The notes beneath the pieces were generated by a model. The model was not told the DNA's origin. It did no database searches and saw nothing but the letters and a program-made list of their open reading frames with translations. DNA of 7,008 nucleotides, from contig JAEYTN010000252.1 of the NCBI GenBank assembly GCA_023433985.1, forward strand, positions 1 to 7,008. Direction: 5' to 3'. A program made the translations under genes and the position numbers. Every line of letters begins with the position of its first letter. Positions within the stretch are counted from its first letter, which is position 1. Positions 1-6,055 of this stretch are shown piece by piece. This DNA comes from Pseudomonadota bacterium (GTDB lineage Bacteria; Pseudomonadota; Alphaproteobacteria; Rhizobiales; Devosiaceae).

Positions 1-544
1 GCATGGTGCTGTCGCCGAACGGAGCGAGGTTGTCGATCACCACGTCCGCGACTTCGCTGAGCCGCTTGCCGCTCGGATGCTTGGGCGCGACCTTGCTCGT
101 GTGATCGAGGCTGGTGACCGCGATCACCTTGTGCCCGCGCGCCTTGGCCGCGAGCGCGACCCCGAGGATCGAGCCGTTGACGCCCGAGTTCGACGCGATG
201 AGGAAGATGTCGCGCGGGTCGATCGGGAACAGGGCGAGCAGGTTTTCGCCGATATTCGGGTCGCGCTCGAACTCGGCGCTGCCGAGGTCCGAAGCCGGCC
301 GGCCGCCGCGCAGCACCAGCACGCGCAGCGCGATGCGGTTGGTGGCGATGAGGCCGCCTGCGCGCCCGGCAATCTCCATCGCGAACGCTTCCGAGTGACC
401 GGTACCGAAGGCCTGCATCACGCCACCGGCCTCGAGCGCATCGGCACACAGCCGCACCGCTTCGTCGATAGCGGCATTCGGGCCCGCCAGCTTGCTGAGC
501 CGGGTCTGAACCTCGGTGAAGAACTGCGCAGTCAGGTCGGTCAT
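1..544 (-). CDS. UPF0309-type SIS-domain protein, 3' end cut by window edge
   Basis: This is probably a cytoplasmic sugar-phosphate binding or isomerase-like protein. The visible part is 181 residues, and the gene runs off the left edge. I see the SIS phosphate-sugar signature FGTGHSEAFAMEIAGRAGG at about residues 46-64, then GRPASDLGSAEFERDPN (81-97), a second SIS strand-loop FLIASNSGVNGS (114-125), and HPSGKRLSEVADVVIDN (156-172). These match the UPF0309/SIS_2 family, usually about 240-250 residues, so roughly 60 are missing. The exact reaction of the family is unsettled as far as I know. It starts at ATG 544, two bases after the stop of the RpiR-like regulator (TGA-CT-ATG), with only a weak GAG upstream, so it is probably translationally coupled to that gene. 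Its partner regulator also carries an SIS domain, which suggests both see the same phosphorylated (amino) sugar. That link is inference. Confidence 0.88.
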   Translation of the reverse strand, partial: MTDLTAQFFTEVQTRLSKLAGPNAAIDEAVRLCADALEAGGVMQAFGTGHSEAFAMEIAGRAGGLIATNRIALRVLVLRGGRPASDLGSAEFERDPNIGENLLALFPIDPRDIFLIASNSGVNGSILGVALAAKARGHKVIAVTSLDHTSKVAPKHPSGKRLSEVADVVIDNLAPFGDSTM

Positions 545-546
545 AG

Positions 547-1494
547 TCAACTCGTTTGCTTGGTCAGGTTCGCCGCCGCATGCCGCGACGCCGAGAACGG
601 GAGGTCAGTATTGCGTGGTGGCCGGCGGCGTGGCGCCACGGCCGCCCCCGTCGCGGCGAGCAGCCGCGTCGTCCGGTCGAAATCGGATTGGGCAATGAGC
701 AGGTAAAGCAGGTCGACGACGAACAGCTGGCAGTGCCGCGCCGACAGATCGGCCGGCTGCAGATACGAATTGGGCGACGCGGCCACCAGCACGTCGTCGG
801 CCATTCGCGCCAGCGGCGAATCCGGGTTCCCGGTGATCGCCACGGTGTGCGCGCCGGAAGCCTTCGCCACCGTCAGCATCTGGATCGTCTCTTCGGTTCG
901 GCCGGTGTTCGAGATGCCGATCGCCACGCAGTCCTTGTCGAGGATCGCGGCGCTCGTCAGCCCGTTATGCACCTCCGCCCAGGTGTGGACGTTGATGCCG
1001 ATGCGATAGAGCCGCGCCTCCGTCTCGAGCGCCGTCAGCGCGCTGCCGCCCACGCCGTAGACGTCGAGCTGCCGGGCCCCCACCACCTTCTCGGCCACGC
1101 GAACCGCCGTGTTCACGTCAAGCAGGCTCGCCGTGGTCTGCAGCGACGACACGTGCGTGTTGAGCAGCGCCGTGCGGATATCGTCCGGCGGATCGTCGGG
1201 TCCGAACGAGCCGATATGGCCGATCCACGCTGCCTTGGCGCCGCCGCGGCCGACATCCTCGGCGATCCCGACGCGTAGCTGCGAGTAGCCGCCATAGCCG
1301 ATCATCCGGCAGAAGCGGGTGACGCTCGCCGCCGAGGTCCCTGCCCGCTCGGCGAGTTCGGTGATGGAAAGGGTCAGTGGCGCCTTCGGATCATCGATGA
1401 GGACAGCCGCGATTTTCGCCATCGTCGCCGGCATCTGAGACTGGTACGTCTCGATGCGGTTCAGCACGCTGAACGTCTTTGCGATGGCTGTCAT
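547..1494 (-). CDS. MurR/RpiR-family transcriptional regulator (HTH + SIS)
   Basis: This is a DNA-binding repressor or activator that senses a sugar phosphate; 315 residues. The N-terminal HTH_6 domain covers about residues 8-80, with the recognition part ITELAERAGTSAASVTRFCR at 44-63. A C-terminal SIS domain covers about 128-262, with the loops VYGVGGSALTALETEA (145-160) and IGISNTGRTEETI (192-204). After the SIS domain there is a 40-residue Arg/Pro/Ala-rich tail (276-315), which makes it longer than the usual 280-290. ATG 1494 is taken because the residues right after it already match the family N terminus; no clear ribosome binding site precedes it. It is divergent from the kinase gene and shares with it a 108-bp gap holding a strong inverted repeat, the likely operator. 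It may regulate itself, the downstream SIS gene and the kinase. The ligand is unknown; an amino-sugar 6-phosphate is my guess from the neighbours. Confidence 0.93.
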   Translation of the reverse strand: MTAIAKTFSVLNRIETYQSQMPATMAKIAAVLIDDPKAPLTLSITELAERAGTSAASVTRFCRMIGYGGYSQLRVGIAEDVGRGGAKAAWIGHIGSFGPDDPPDDIRTALLNTHVSSLQTTASLLDVNTAVRVAEKVVGARQLDVYGVGGSALTALETEARLYRIGINVHTWAEVHNGLTSAAILDKDCVAIGISNTGRTEETIQMLTVAKASGAHTVAITGNPDSPLARMADDVLVAASPNSYLQPADLSARHCQLFVVDLLYLLIAQSDFDRTTRLLAATGAAVAPRRRPPRNTDLPFSASRHAAANLTKQTS

Positions 1495-1517
1495 CGTGTG
1501 ATACGGGCCGGCCTGTG

Positions 1518-1546
1518 AAAATGGCTACCATGCAGGTAGCCGTTTT
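1518..1546. promoter_or_regulatory. Extended inverted repeat, candidate RpiR operator
   Basis: In the divergent gap, AAAA-T-GGCTACC (1518-1529) is followed by ATGCA (1530-1534) and GGTAGCC-G-TTTT (1535-1546). The arms are 12 nt with 11 of 12 positions complementary, and the inner 7 bp are perfect. It lies 24 bp upstream of the regulator start and 57 bp upstream of the kinase ATG. That is where an operator controlling two divergent promoters would sit. The binding protein is inferred from adjacency. In RNA the same bases would form a short hairpin, so a leader or attenuator role is possible but less likely in a divergent gap. I could not assign convincing -35/-10 boxes on either strand. Confidence 0.6.
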
Positions 1547-1555
1547 GGTGAAAAC
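1542..1555. promoter_or_regulatory. Second palindrome GTTTT-GGTG-AAAAC beside the main operator candidate
   Basis: This is a perfect 5-bp inverted repeat with a 4-nt spacer that overlaps the right arm of the larger inverted repeat. The 7-mer GTGAAAA occurs twice in direct orientation, at 1515-1521 and 1548-1554, exactly 33 bp apart, or about three helical turns. This could be a second, weaker site for the same regulator or for RNA polymerase contacts. It is AT-rich in a GC-rich setting, and chance cannot be excluded. Confidence 0.35.
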
Positions 1556-1602
1556 AATTCTTATCCAGCAAGTTTGCTGCTGGCAAGCGGGTGCATCACG
1601 GA

Positions 1603-2610
1603 ATGAACACAGCCTTGTTGGCCATCGATGTGGGCGGCTCTACCTCGCGAGCCGTGCTGATGGACTTGGAGGGCAACTGCCTCGGCCAGGGCCGCAACCG
1701 CGGCGGCAATCCCGGCTCGAATCCCCCGGCCGAGGCCGCCGCAGCCATTATCGCCGCCGCCCAGACGGCCGCGGCCGAGGCCGGCGTGCCGCTCGACATC
1801 AAGGTAGCCCTGCTGGCCATGGCGGGCGTGCGCAACCCCGAGGTGCAGCGGCGTCTCGACGAGGCCTTCCGCGCCCTTGGCCTTACCGGCCCGCTGGTCT
1901 TCACCGGCGATACCCAGGCCATGCTGCCATCCGTCACCGCCGCGACCGACGGCTACTGCATCTTCGCCGGCACCGGCTCGGGCGCCGTGCGCATCCGCGA
2001 TGGCGAGGTGGATGCCGTCGTCGATGCGGCCGGCTACCTCCTCGGCGACCTCGGCTCCGGCTTCTGGCTCGGCCACCATGCCGCGATCGCCGTCACTGCT
2101 GCGCTGGAGGGCCGCGGCCCCGAAACCGCCCTGACCACGGCGGTGCTCGAATCCCTCGGCATCCCCCTCTCCGACGACCTCAACATCGACCGGCGGGTGA
2201 TGCCGCTCCGGGATTTCATCGATGCCGTCTACGCCATGCGCCCGATCGAACTGGCAAAGTTCGCGCCGCTGGTCCTCGCCAACCCCGACGACCCCGTGGC
2301 CGCCGGGCTGCTGGCACAGTCCGAGCGCTACCTGCTGGATGACTTCCGGCACATCTACGACCCCGCCATGCCGGGTCCGGTCGTGCTCGGCGGCAGCGTC
2401 GCGGCGCACCTGGGCGGCCTGCCCGTCGCCGTGTCCGAAGTCGTGCGCGCGACAGGCCACGTCCCCGATGTCCGCCTTGCCGGCGACCCGTCCGTTGGTG
2501 CGGCCGTGCTGGCCCTGCGCCATCAGGGCGTCACGGTGGACGAGGCGATGCTTACGCGCATCGCCACCTCCGTTGCCGCTCGAGCCGTGAAGGCAGCGGC
2601 GCCGGCCTAA
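1603..2610 (+). CDS. BadF/BadG-family kinase, N-acetylglucosamine kinase-like
   Basis: This is an ASKHA-fold ATP-dependent sugar kinase, probably converting an (amino)sugar, such as N-acetylglucosamine, to its 6-phosphate in the cytoplasm; 335 residues from ATG 1603. The phosphate-1 loop AIDVGGSTSRAV is at 7-18 (Asp9). TGDTQAML at 101-108 has Asp103 in the place of the catalytic base. The phosphate-2 loop FAGTGSGA is at 121-128, the NAGK-like GDLGSGFWLG at 148-157, and the adenosine motif VLGGSVAAHLGG at 261-272. ATG 1603 is chosen because the family begins a few residues before the DxGGS loop. An in-frame GTG at 1591 would add four residues, and neither has a clear Shine-Dalgarno. The gene is divergent from the RpiR regulator and convergent with the DUF5107 gene, sharing CTAA with its stop. 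The BadF superfamily also includes reductase activators, but their Fe-S cysteines are absent, so a kinase is much more likely. The substrate is inferred. Confidence 0.9.
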   Translation: MNTALLAIDVGGSTSRAVLMDLEGNCLGQGRNRGGNPGSNPPAEAAAAIIAAAQTAAAEAGVPLDIKVALLAMAGVRNPEVQRRLDEAFRALGLTGPLVFTGDTQAMLPSVTAATDGYCIFAGTGSGAVRIRDGEVDAVVDAAGYLLGDLGSGFWLGHHAAIAVTAALEGRGPETALTTAVLESLGIPLSDDLNIDRRVMPLRDFIDAVYAMRPIELAKFAPLVLANPDDPVAAGLLAQSERYLLDDFRHIYDPAMPGPVVLGGSVAAHLGGLPVAVSEVVRATGHVPDVRLAGDPSVGAAVLALRHQGVTVDEAMLTRIATSVAARAVKAAAPA

Positions 2611-4607
2611 GCCTCTTCGATCGCGTGCATGCGCAGGTCGAGCTGCCGCGGCAACGGGTGCGCCGCGAGTTCGGCCTTCGCCTCCTCCGCCGTTGCGGCC
2701 CGCCCCAGGCCGGCCGCGAGCCGCCCCCGGCGGAGCCGCACCCAGAGATCGCTGAGCAGCGTCTCGCCCTCGCGGATCGAGGCGTACTGCCGGCTGAGCA
2801 GCAGCCGCTCCAGCTCGTCGAACTGCTTGTCGTTGCCGGCCACCACGGCGCGAGCGAGGATGATGCGTTCCTTGCCTCGCACGTCCTCCGGCAGCCCGTC
2901 GACGAACGCCTTGAGCTCCTCCGAGCGCTCGTGCGCCATCAGGTAGGTCGCAATCTCCACCGCCAGCTCCGGCGGCGCACCGCCCGCCTTCCACGCCGCG
3001 AGATAGCTCCGCACTGCGTGGTCGACACTATCGGCCAGCAAGGCGTCCAGCCGGTATCCGGCCCAGCTCGGCTTCAGTGCCAGCGAAGCCGAAACGTGCT
3101 GCGCTGCGGCGGCCTTGTCGCCGCTGTCGAGGCTCGCGGTCGCAAGCGTCAGTTCGTGCACCCAGGTTGCCCCGTGTTCGGCCGCGTTGGCCTTCACCTG
3201 GTCGATCCAGAGTTTCGAGACGACGATACCGTCGGGCAGCCCGTCGTACTGCTCGGCAGGAACCCGAGCGCCGCTTGCCACGCTGTCCCAGAAACTCGGA
3301 AGCGCCGACGTAGAAAAGTCCAGGCCACCCGCCAGCGGCCGGCCAAGCAGCTGCTCCTGCCGGGCGCCCCACGGCTCACCCTCGGAGAACCGGGCGTCGA
3401 GCGGCAGCCGCGCCTGCTCGCGCAGGAACGCATCGATGCGCGTCAGCTCGGCCACCGGTACCAACCCGTCGAGCATCTCCGCCGCATGCCCACTGGCAGC
3501 AGTGAAATCGGGGTCATGCGCCGTGCCCGCCTCGAGTTGCACCGGCACGTAGGCCTCGGTCCATTCGAGCTCCTCGCCCGCCTGCAGCTCGAACCGCTGG
3601 TTCTGCGTCGGGGCGATCCCGCTCTGGATTTCGAGGTATTTCCCTTCGCCGGGCCGGGCCAGATAGTCCATCCAGTTCTGCCCGCCCTGGGCGCTGCCGA
3701 AGTAGAAGAATTTCCGCCCCTGCATCTCGGGCGTCGCCGTCTGCATCAGCCCATAGCCGCCCTTGTCCACCGAGGCGATGAACTTGCGCGGAGCTTCCGG
3801 CGCACGGAAGAACACCGAGGTCGCGTTCTCCCAGTTGTCCGGGTACGAGGCATCCCAGTCGGCGCGCGGAAAATCGCAGCGCCCAAGGTTGTTGCCCGGC
3901 CAGATATGCTCGATCGAGTAGTCCGCGGGCGCCAGCACCCGCGTCCCCTCGCTCATCGGTGCTGCCACATTGGTCCACCAATAGGCGAGCCGCATCTCGT
4001 CGGTCGGGTTCACGATCCGCCCATGCGCAAAGAGCTGCGCCGAGTCCCTAGGCATGAACAGGTCCACCTGCCACGTCGCCTCGACGATCCGGTCGAACTC
4101 GTAGATGCGGAGCACCGGCCCCTCGTCCGTCTCCCGCACCCCGGCGAACACCGGCGCGCAGGTGAACGGCGTATGCCCCGGAATCAGCCCGTTCCACTCG
4201 ATGCCGCCCGAGAACCAGGCATTCAGCGCCGCAAGGTTCGCCGGCTGGAACACCGGGTTGCGGAACACCAGGTCCCGCCCCGTCGCGAGGTCCTTGAGCT
4301 CCAGCAGGCGCCCGCCCAGCGACGGCGCCACCACGGCCTTGAGCCGCCCGTTCTCCAGCACCAGCACGTCGAGCTCGCCCGGCTTCAGGTCGCGGTCGTA
4401 GTCGTCCGACACCTGGTACGGCAGGATCGAATCCTCGCCCCACTGGAAGCCGTGCGCACTTTCCTCCTCCGAGAGGCCGAAATTCGGCGGCGTCGGCTTG
4501 TTGGGCATCGGCTGCTGCCAGCGGAAGCGCGGCAGGTTGCTCGGCGTGCCCAGCCGCGACATCGGCAGGCTCAGGCGTTCACGGCGAATGGTCGTCATCG
4601 TAGTCAC
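2607..4607 (-). CDS. DUF5107 protein, mutarotase-like domain with helical C-terminal tail
   Basis: This is probably a cytoplasmic carbohydrate-active or sugar-binding protein; the reaction is unknown; 666 residues. No signal peptide or membrane segment is seen. Residues 50-360 look like the DUF5107 beta-sandwich related to aldose-epimerase folds: LVLENGRLKAVVAPSLGGRL (82-101), FRNPVFQPANLAALNAWFSG (115-134), GGIEWNGLIPGHTP (134-147), AYWWTNVA (208-215), IEHIWPGNN (232-240) and LEIQSGIAPTQNQRF (325-339). A linker (360-480) includes WGARQEQLLGRPLAGG. Residues 480-660 are Ala/Leu-rich and helical, TPR-like; many family members are longer, near 1000. The start is GTG 4607, backed by AAGGA seven bases upstream; ATG 4598 would lie 16 bases from it. 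It follows the fucosidase by 3 bp, so the two are one transcript. This points to action on the released or bound fucose or glycan, which is inference. Its stop overlaps the convergent kinase stop. Confidence 0.85.
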   Translation of the reverse strand: MTTMTTIRRERLSLPMSRLGTPSNLPRFRWQQPMPNKPTPPNFGLSEEESAHGFQWGEDSILPYQVSDDYDRDLKPGELDVLVLENGRLKAVVAPSLGGRLLELKDLATGRDLVFRNPVFQPANLAALNAWFSGGIEWNGLIPGHTPFTCAPVFAGVRETDEGPVLRIYEFDRIVEATWQVDLFMPRDSAQLFAHGRIVNPTDEMRLAYWWTNVAAPMSEGTRVLAPADYSIEHIWPGNNLGRCDFPRADWDASYPDNWENATSVFFRAPEAPRKFIASVDKGGYGLMQTATPEMQGRKFFYFGSAQGGQNWMDYLARPGEGKYLEIQSGIAPTQNQRFELQAGEELEWTEAYVPVQLEAGTAHDPDFTAASGHAAEMLDGLVPVAELTRIDAFLREQARLPLDARFSEGEPWGARQEQLLGRPLAGGLDFSTSALPSFWDSVASGARVPAEQYDGLPDGIVVSKLWIDQVKANAAEHGATWVHELTLATASLDSGDKAAAAQHVSASLALKPSWAGYRLDALLADSVDHAVRSYLAAWKAGGAPPELAVEIATYLMAHERSEELKAFVDGLPEDVRGKERIILARAVVAGNDKQFDELERLLLSRQYASIREGETLLSDLWVRLRRGRLAAGLGRAATAEEAKAELAAHPLPRQLDLRMHAIEEA

Positions 4608-4610
4608 TCG

Positions 4611-5921
4611 TCAGTCCTTGAGGATCAGTTCGATCACCGGCACCACCACCTCCGGCTTCTTCACCGGCAGCAGCAGCGTCAGGGTCGTCTCGCCGCCGGG
4701 CGGCATGAAATGGGTGTCGGCGTCATCGGCCGGCCACTGCACTTCGCTGGCGTCGTTCAGCAGCTGGGCATACTTCACCTTGCCGCGCAGCCCGTCGACC
4801 AGCAGGTACTGGTTGGGCCAGTTGTAGATATGGAGGTAGAGCCGGTTGCCCTTCTGCGTGTAGCGGCAGCCATCGGGCGGCACGAACTCCGACCGCCCTG
4901 CCCCGTAGATGGCGCGGCTATGGAGTCGCATCCACTTGCCATAGGCCTCGAGCGCATCGATCGCCCGCTGGTCGAAAGTGCCGCGCCCGGTGGGCCCCAC
5001 ATTCATCAGCAGGTTGCCGCCCAGCGCCACCCCGTCGATCAGAATCTGGATCAACTGCTCGGGGCTCTTCCAGCTCTCCTCGTCGCGATAGTAGCCCCAC
5101 GAGCCCGAGAAGGTCTGGCACATCTCGAACGTTGCCGGCTTGCCGTTGATCATCGGCGGGGTGCGCGGCGTGTACTGCTCCGGCGTCACCATGTCGGGCA
5201 TGGCGTCGGTCAGGCCGTCGAGGTTCAGCCGGTTGTTGACGATGATGTCGGGCGCCAGCTTTCGTACCAGCTTCAGCAGCTCGACGCTCTCCCAGTCGTC
5301 CCGCCCCTTGCCCGGCAGCCCCTTGTAGGTCCGGTCGGGATAGCTGAAGTCGAACCAGATGATGTCGATGGTGCCGTACTGGGTGAGCAGTTCGGTCACC
5401 TGGTCGCGCAGGTACTGCGCGTAGCGCTTCATGTCCCGGCCCTTGTTGAGCTCGGCCGCATCCTCGCGATTGCGCAGCGGGTGGTACATGTCGATGGTGA
5501 AGTCGGGGTGGTGCCAATCCGGCAGCGAATAATAGAACCCGATCTTCAGCCCCTCGGCCCGGAACGCCTCGACGAAGGGCGCGATCAGGTCCTTGCCGTA
5601 CGGGGTCTTCGTCGCCTTGTAGTCGGTGAACTTGCTGTCCCACAGGCAGAAGCCTTCATGGTGCCGCGCCGTCAGCACCACATACTTCATTCCCGCCTCG
5701 CGCGCGCGGCGCGCCCACTCCTTCGGGTCGTAGAGGTCGGGGTCGAAGTGGTCGAAATACTTCTGGTACCCCGCGTCGTCGATCTCCTCGCGGTTCTTTA
5801 CCCACTCGTGCCGCGCCGCCAGCGAGTAGAGCCCCCAGTGGATGAACATCCCGAACCGGTCATGCCGGAACCACGCCTTCTTTTCGTCGGCGAGGAACAG
5901 GGTGGATATGTCTTCGGTCAT
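4611..5921 (-). CDS. Alpha-L-fucosidase, glycoside hydrolase family 29
   Basis: This retaining exo-glycosidase releases alpha-linked L-fucose; 436 residues. The GH29 (beta/alpha)8 barrel is clear: WFRHDRFGMFIHWGLYS (17-33), YVVLTARHHEGFCLWDSK (80-97) with the paired His87-His88, GFYYSLPDWHHPDF (128-141), and IDIIWFDFSYP (185-195), whose Asp191 sits where the GH29 nucleophile does. Then come VNNRL (228-232), TPEQYTP (246-252) and GGNLLMNVGP (301-310). The acid/base is less certain; Glu266 in FEMCQTFSGSWGY or Glu248 in TPEQ are candidates. A short C-terminal beta domain (about 345-436) follows the barrel. There is no signal peptide, unlike many secreted GH29 enzymes, so it probably works in the cytoplasm on imported oligosaccharides. 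ATG 5921 has AGGA 10 bases upstream. It heads a two-gene unit with the DUF5107 gene. Linkage preference cannot be read from sequence alone. Confidence 0.95.
   Translation of the reverse strand: MTEDISTLFLADEKKAWFRHDRFGMFIHWGLYSLAARHEWVKNREEIDDAGYQKYFDHFDPDLYDPKEWARRAREAGMKYVVLTARHHEGFCLWDSKFTDYKATKTPYGKDLIAPFVEAFRAEGLKIGFYYSLPDWHHPDFTIDMYHPLRNREDAAELNKGRDMKRYAQYLRDQVTELLTQYGTIDIIWFDFSYPDRTYKGLPGKGRDDWESVELLKLVRKLAPDIIVNNRLNLDGLTDAMPDMVTPEQYTPRTPPMINGKPATFEMCQTFSGSWGYYRDEESWKSPEQLIQILIDGVALGGNLLMNVGPTGRGTFDQRAIDALEAYGKWMRLHSRAIYGAGRSEFVPPDGCRYTQKGNRLYLHIYNWPNQYLLVDGLRGKVKYAQLLNDASEVQWPADDADTHFMPPGGETTLTLLLPVKKPEVVVPVIELILKD
4615..4619 (-). promoter_or_regulatory. Ribosome binding site that decides the GTG start of the DUF5107 gene
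   Basis: AAGGA lies within the last codons of the fucosidase gene, seven bases before GTG 4607. The fucosidase TGA (4611-4613) is between this site and the GTG start. The spacing favours GTG 4607 over the downstream ATG 4598 and implies translational coupling of the two genes. Confidence 0.65.
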
Positions 5922-5950
5922 GGCGGACGGGTCCTGGCTCCGGGCAGATC

Positions 5951-5961
5951 GGCCAGTGGCC
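5951..5961. promoter_or_regulatory. Perfect palindrome GGCCA-G-TGGCC upstream of the fucosidase
   Basis: This is an 11-bp odd-centred palindrome 29 bp upstream of the fucosidase ATG, inside the only gap that can hold the promoter of the fucosidase-DUF5107 unit. It could be an operator. In GC-rich DNA a GGCC-based palindrome of this size can also arise by chance. No convincing -35/-10 pair was found around it. Confidence 0.25.
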
Positions 5962-5994
5962 TAGCACGACCGCGCCCCAGCGCAAGCAGACCAC

Positions 5995-6004
5995 TTTGCG
6001 CAAA
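5995..6004. promoter_or_regulatory. Palindrome TTTGCGCAAA between suf terminator and fucosidase
   Basis: This is a perfect 10-bp palindrome with a central GC step, overlapping the T-tract of the suf terminator and 74 bp upstream of the fucosidase ATG. Its symmetric form with A/T flanks around GCGC resembles binding sites of LacI-like and similar dimeric regulators. No such regulator is in the window, so the assignment is speculative. Confidence 0.28.
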
Positions 6005-6030
6005 AGCAAAAGGCCCGCAGCGCGGGCCTT
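6002..6030 (-). terminator. Rho-independent terminator of the suf operon
   Basis: Read on the minus strand, AAGGCCCGC-GCT-GCGGGCCTT (6030-6010) forms a perfect 9-bp stem with a 3-nt loop. It is followed by TTGCTTTTG, a T-rich tract. It begins about 25 bp after the sufA stop codon and ends transcription before the fucosidase gene, so the two operons are separate units. On the plus strand the hairpin is followed by a poor T-tract, so it acts mainly leftward. Confidence 0.88.
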
Positions 6031-6055
6031 CGTCCTTTAGTCGATGATACTCGGA

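Noticed and set aside
77..706. Plus-strand open frame opposite the UPF0309 gene and regulator end
   Set aside because: Composition typical of an antisense shadow; both minus-strand genes here carry clear family motifs.
1518..1546. Reading the inverted repeat as a Rho-independent terminator
   Set aside because: It lies between divergent gene starts where no transcript is expected to end, and its A and T tracts are symmetric parts of the dyad. An operator fits better, though a leader hairpin cannot be excluded.
2591..2615. Possible bidirectional terminator at the convergent junction (GC-rich palindrome CGGCGCCG at 2597-2604)
   Set aside because: The palindrome has no loop and no T-tract on either side, so it cannot form a terminator hairpin.
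1561..2994. Minus-strand open frame of 477 codons opposite the kinase gene
   Set aside because: It is antisense to the kinase, then runs through the DUF5107 gene in another frame; low-complexity Gly/Ala/Arg composition and no domain.
2625..6047. Very long plus-strand open frame of 1140 codons opposite the DUF5107 and fucosidase genes
   Set aside because: It is antisense to two well-supported genes, its product is Arg/His/Leu/Val-rich with no recognisable domain, and long antisense frames are common in GC-rich coding DNA because TTA, CTA and TCA codons are rare on the true strand.
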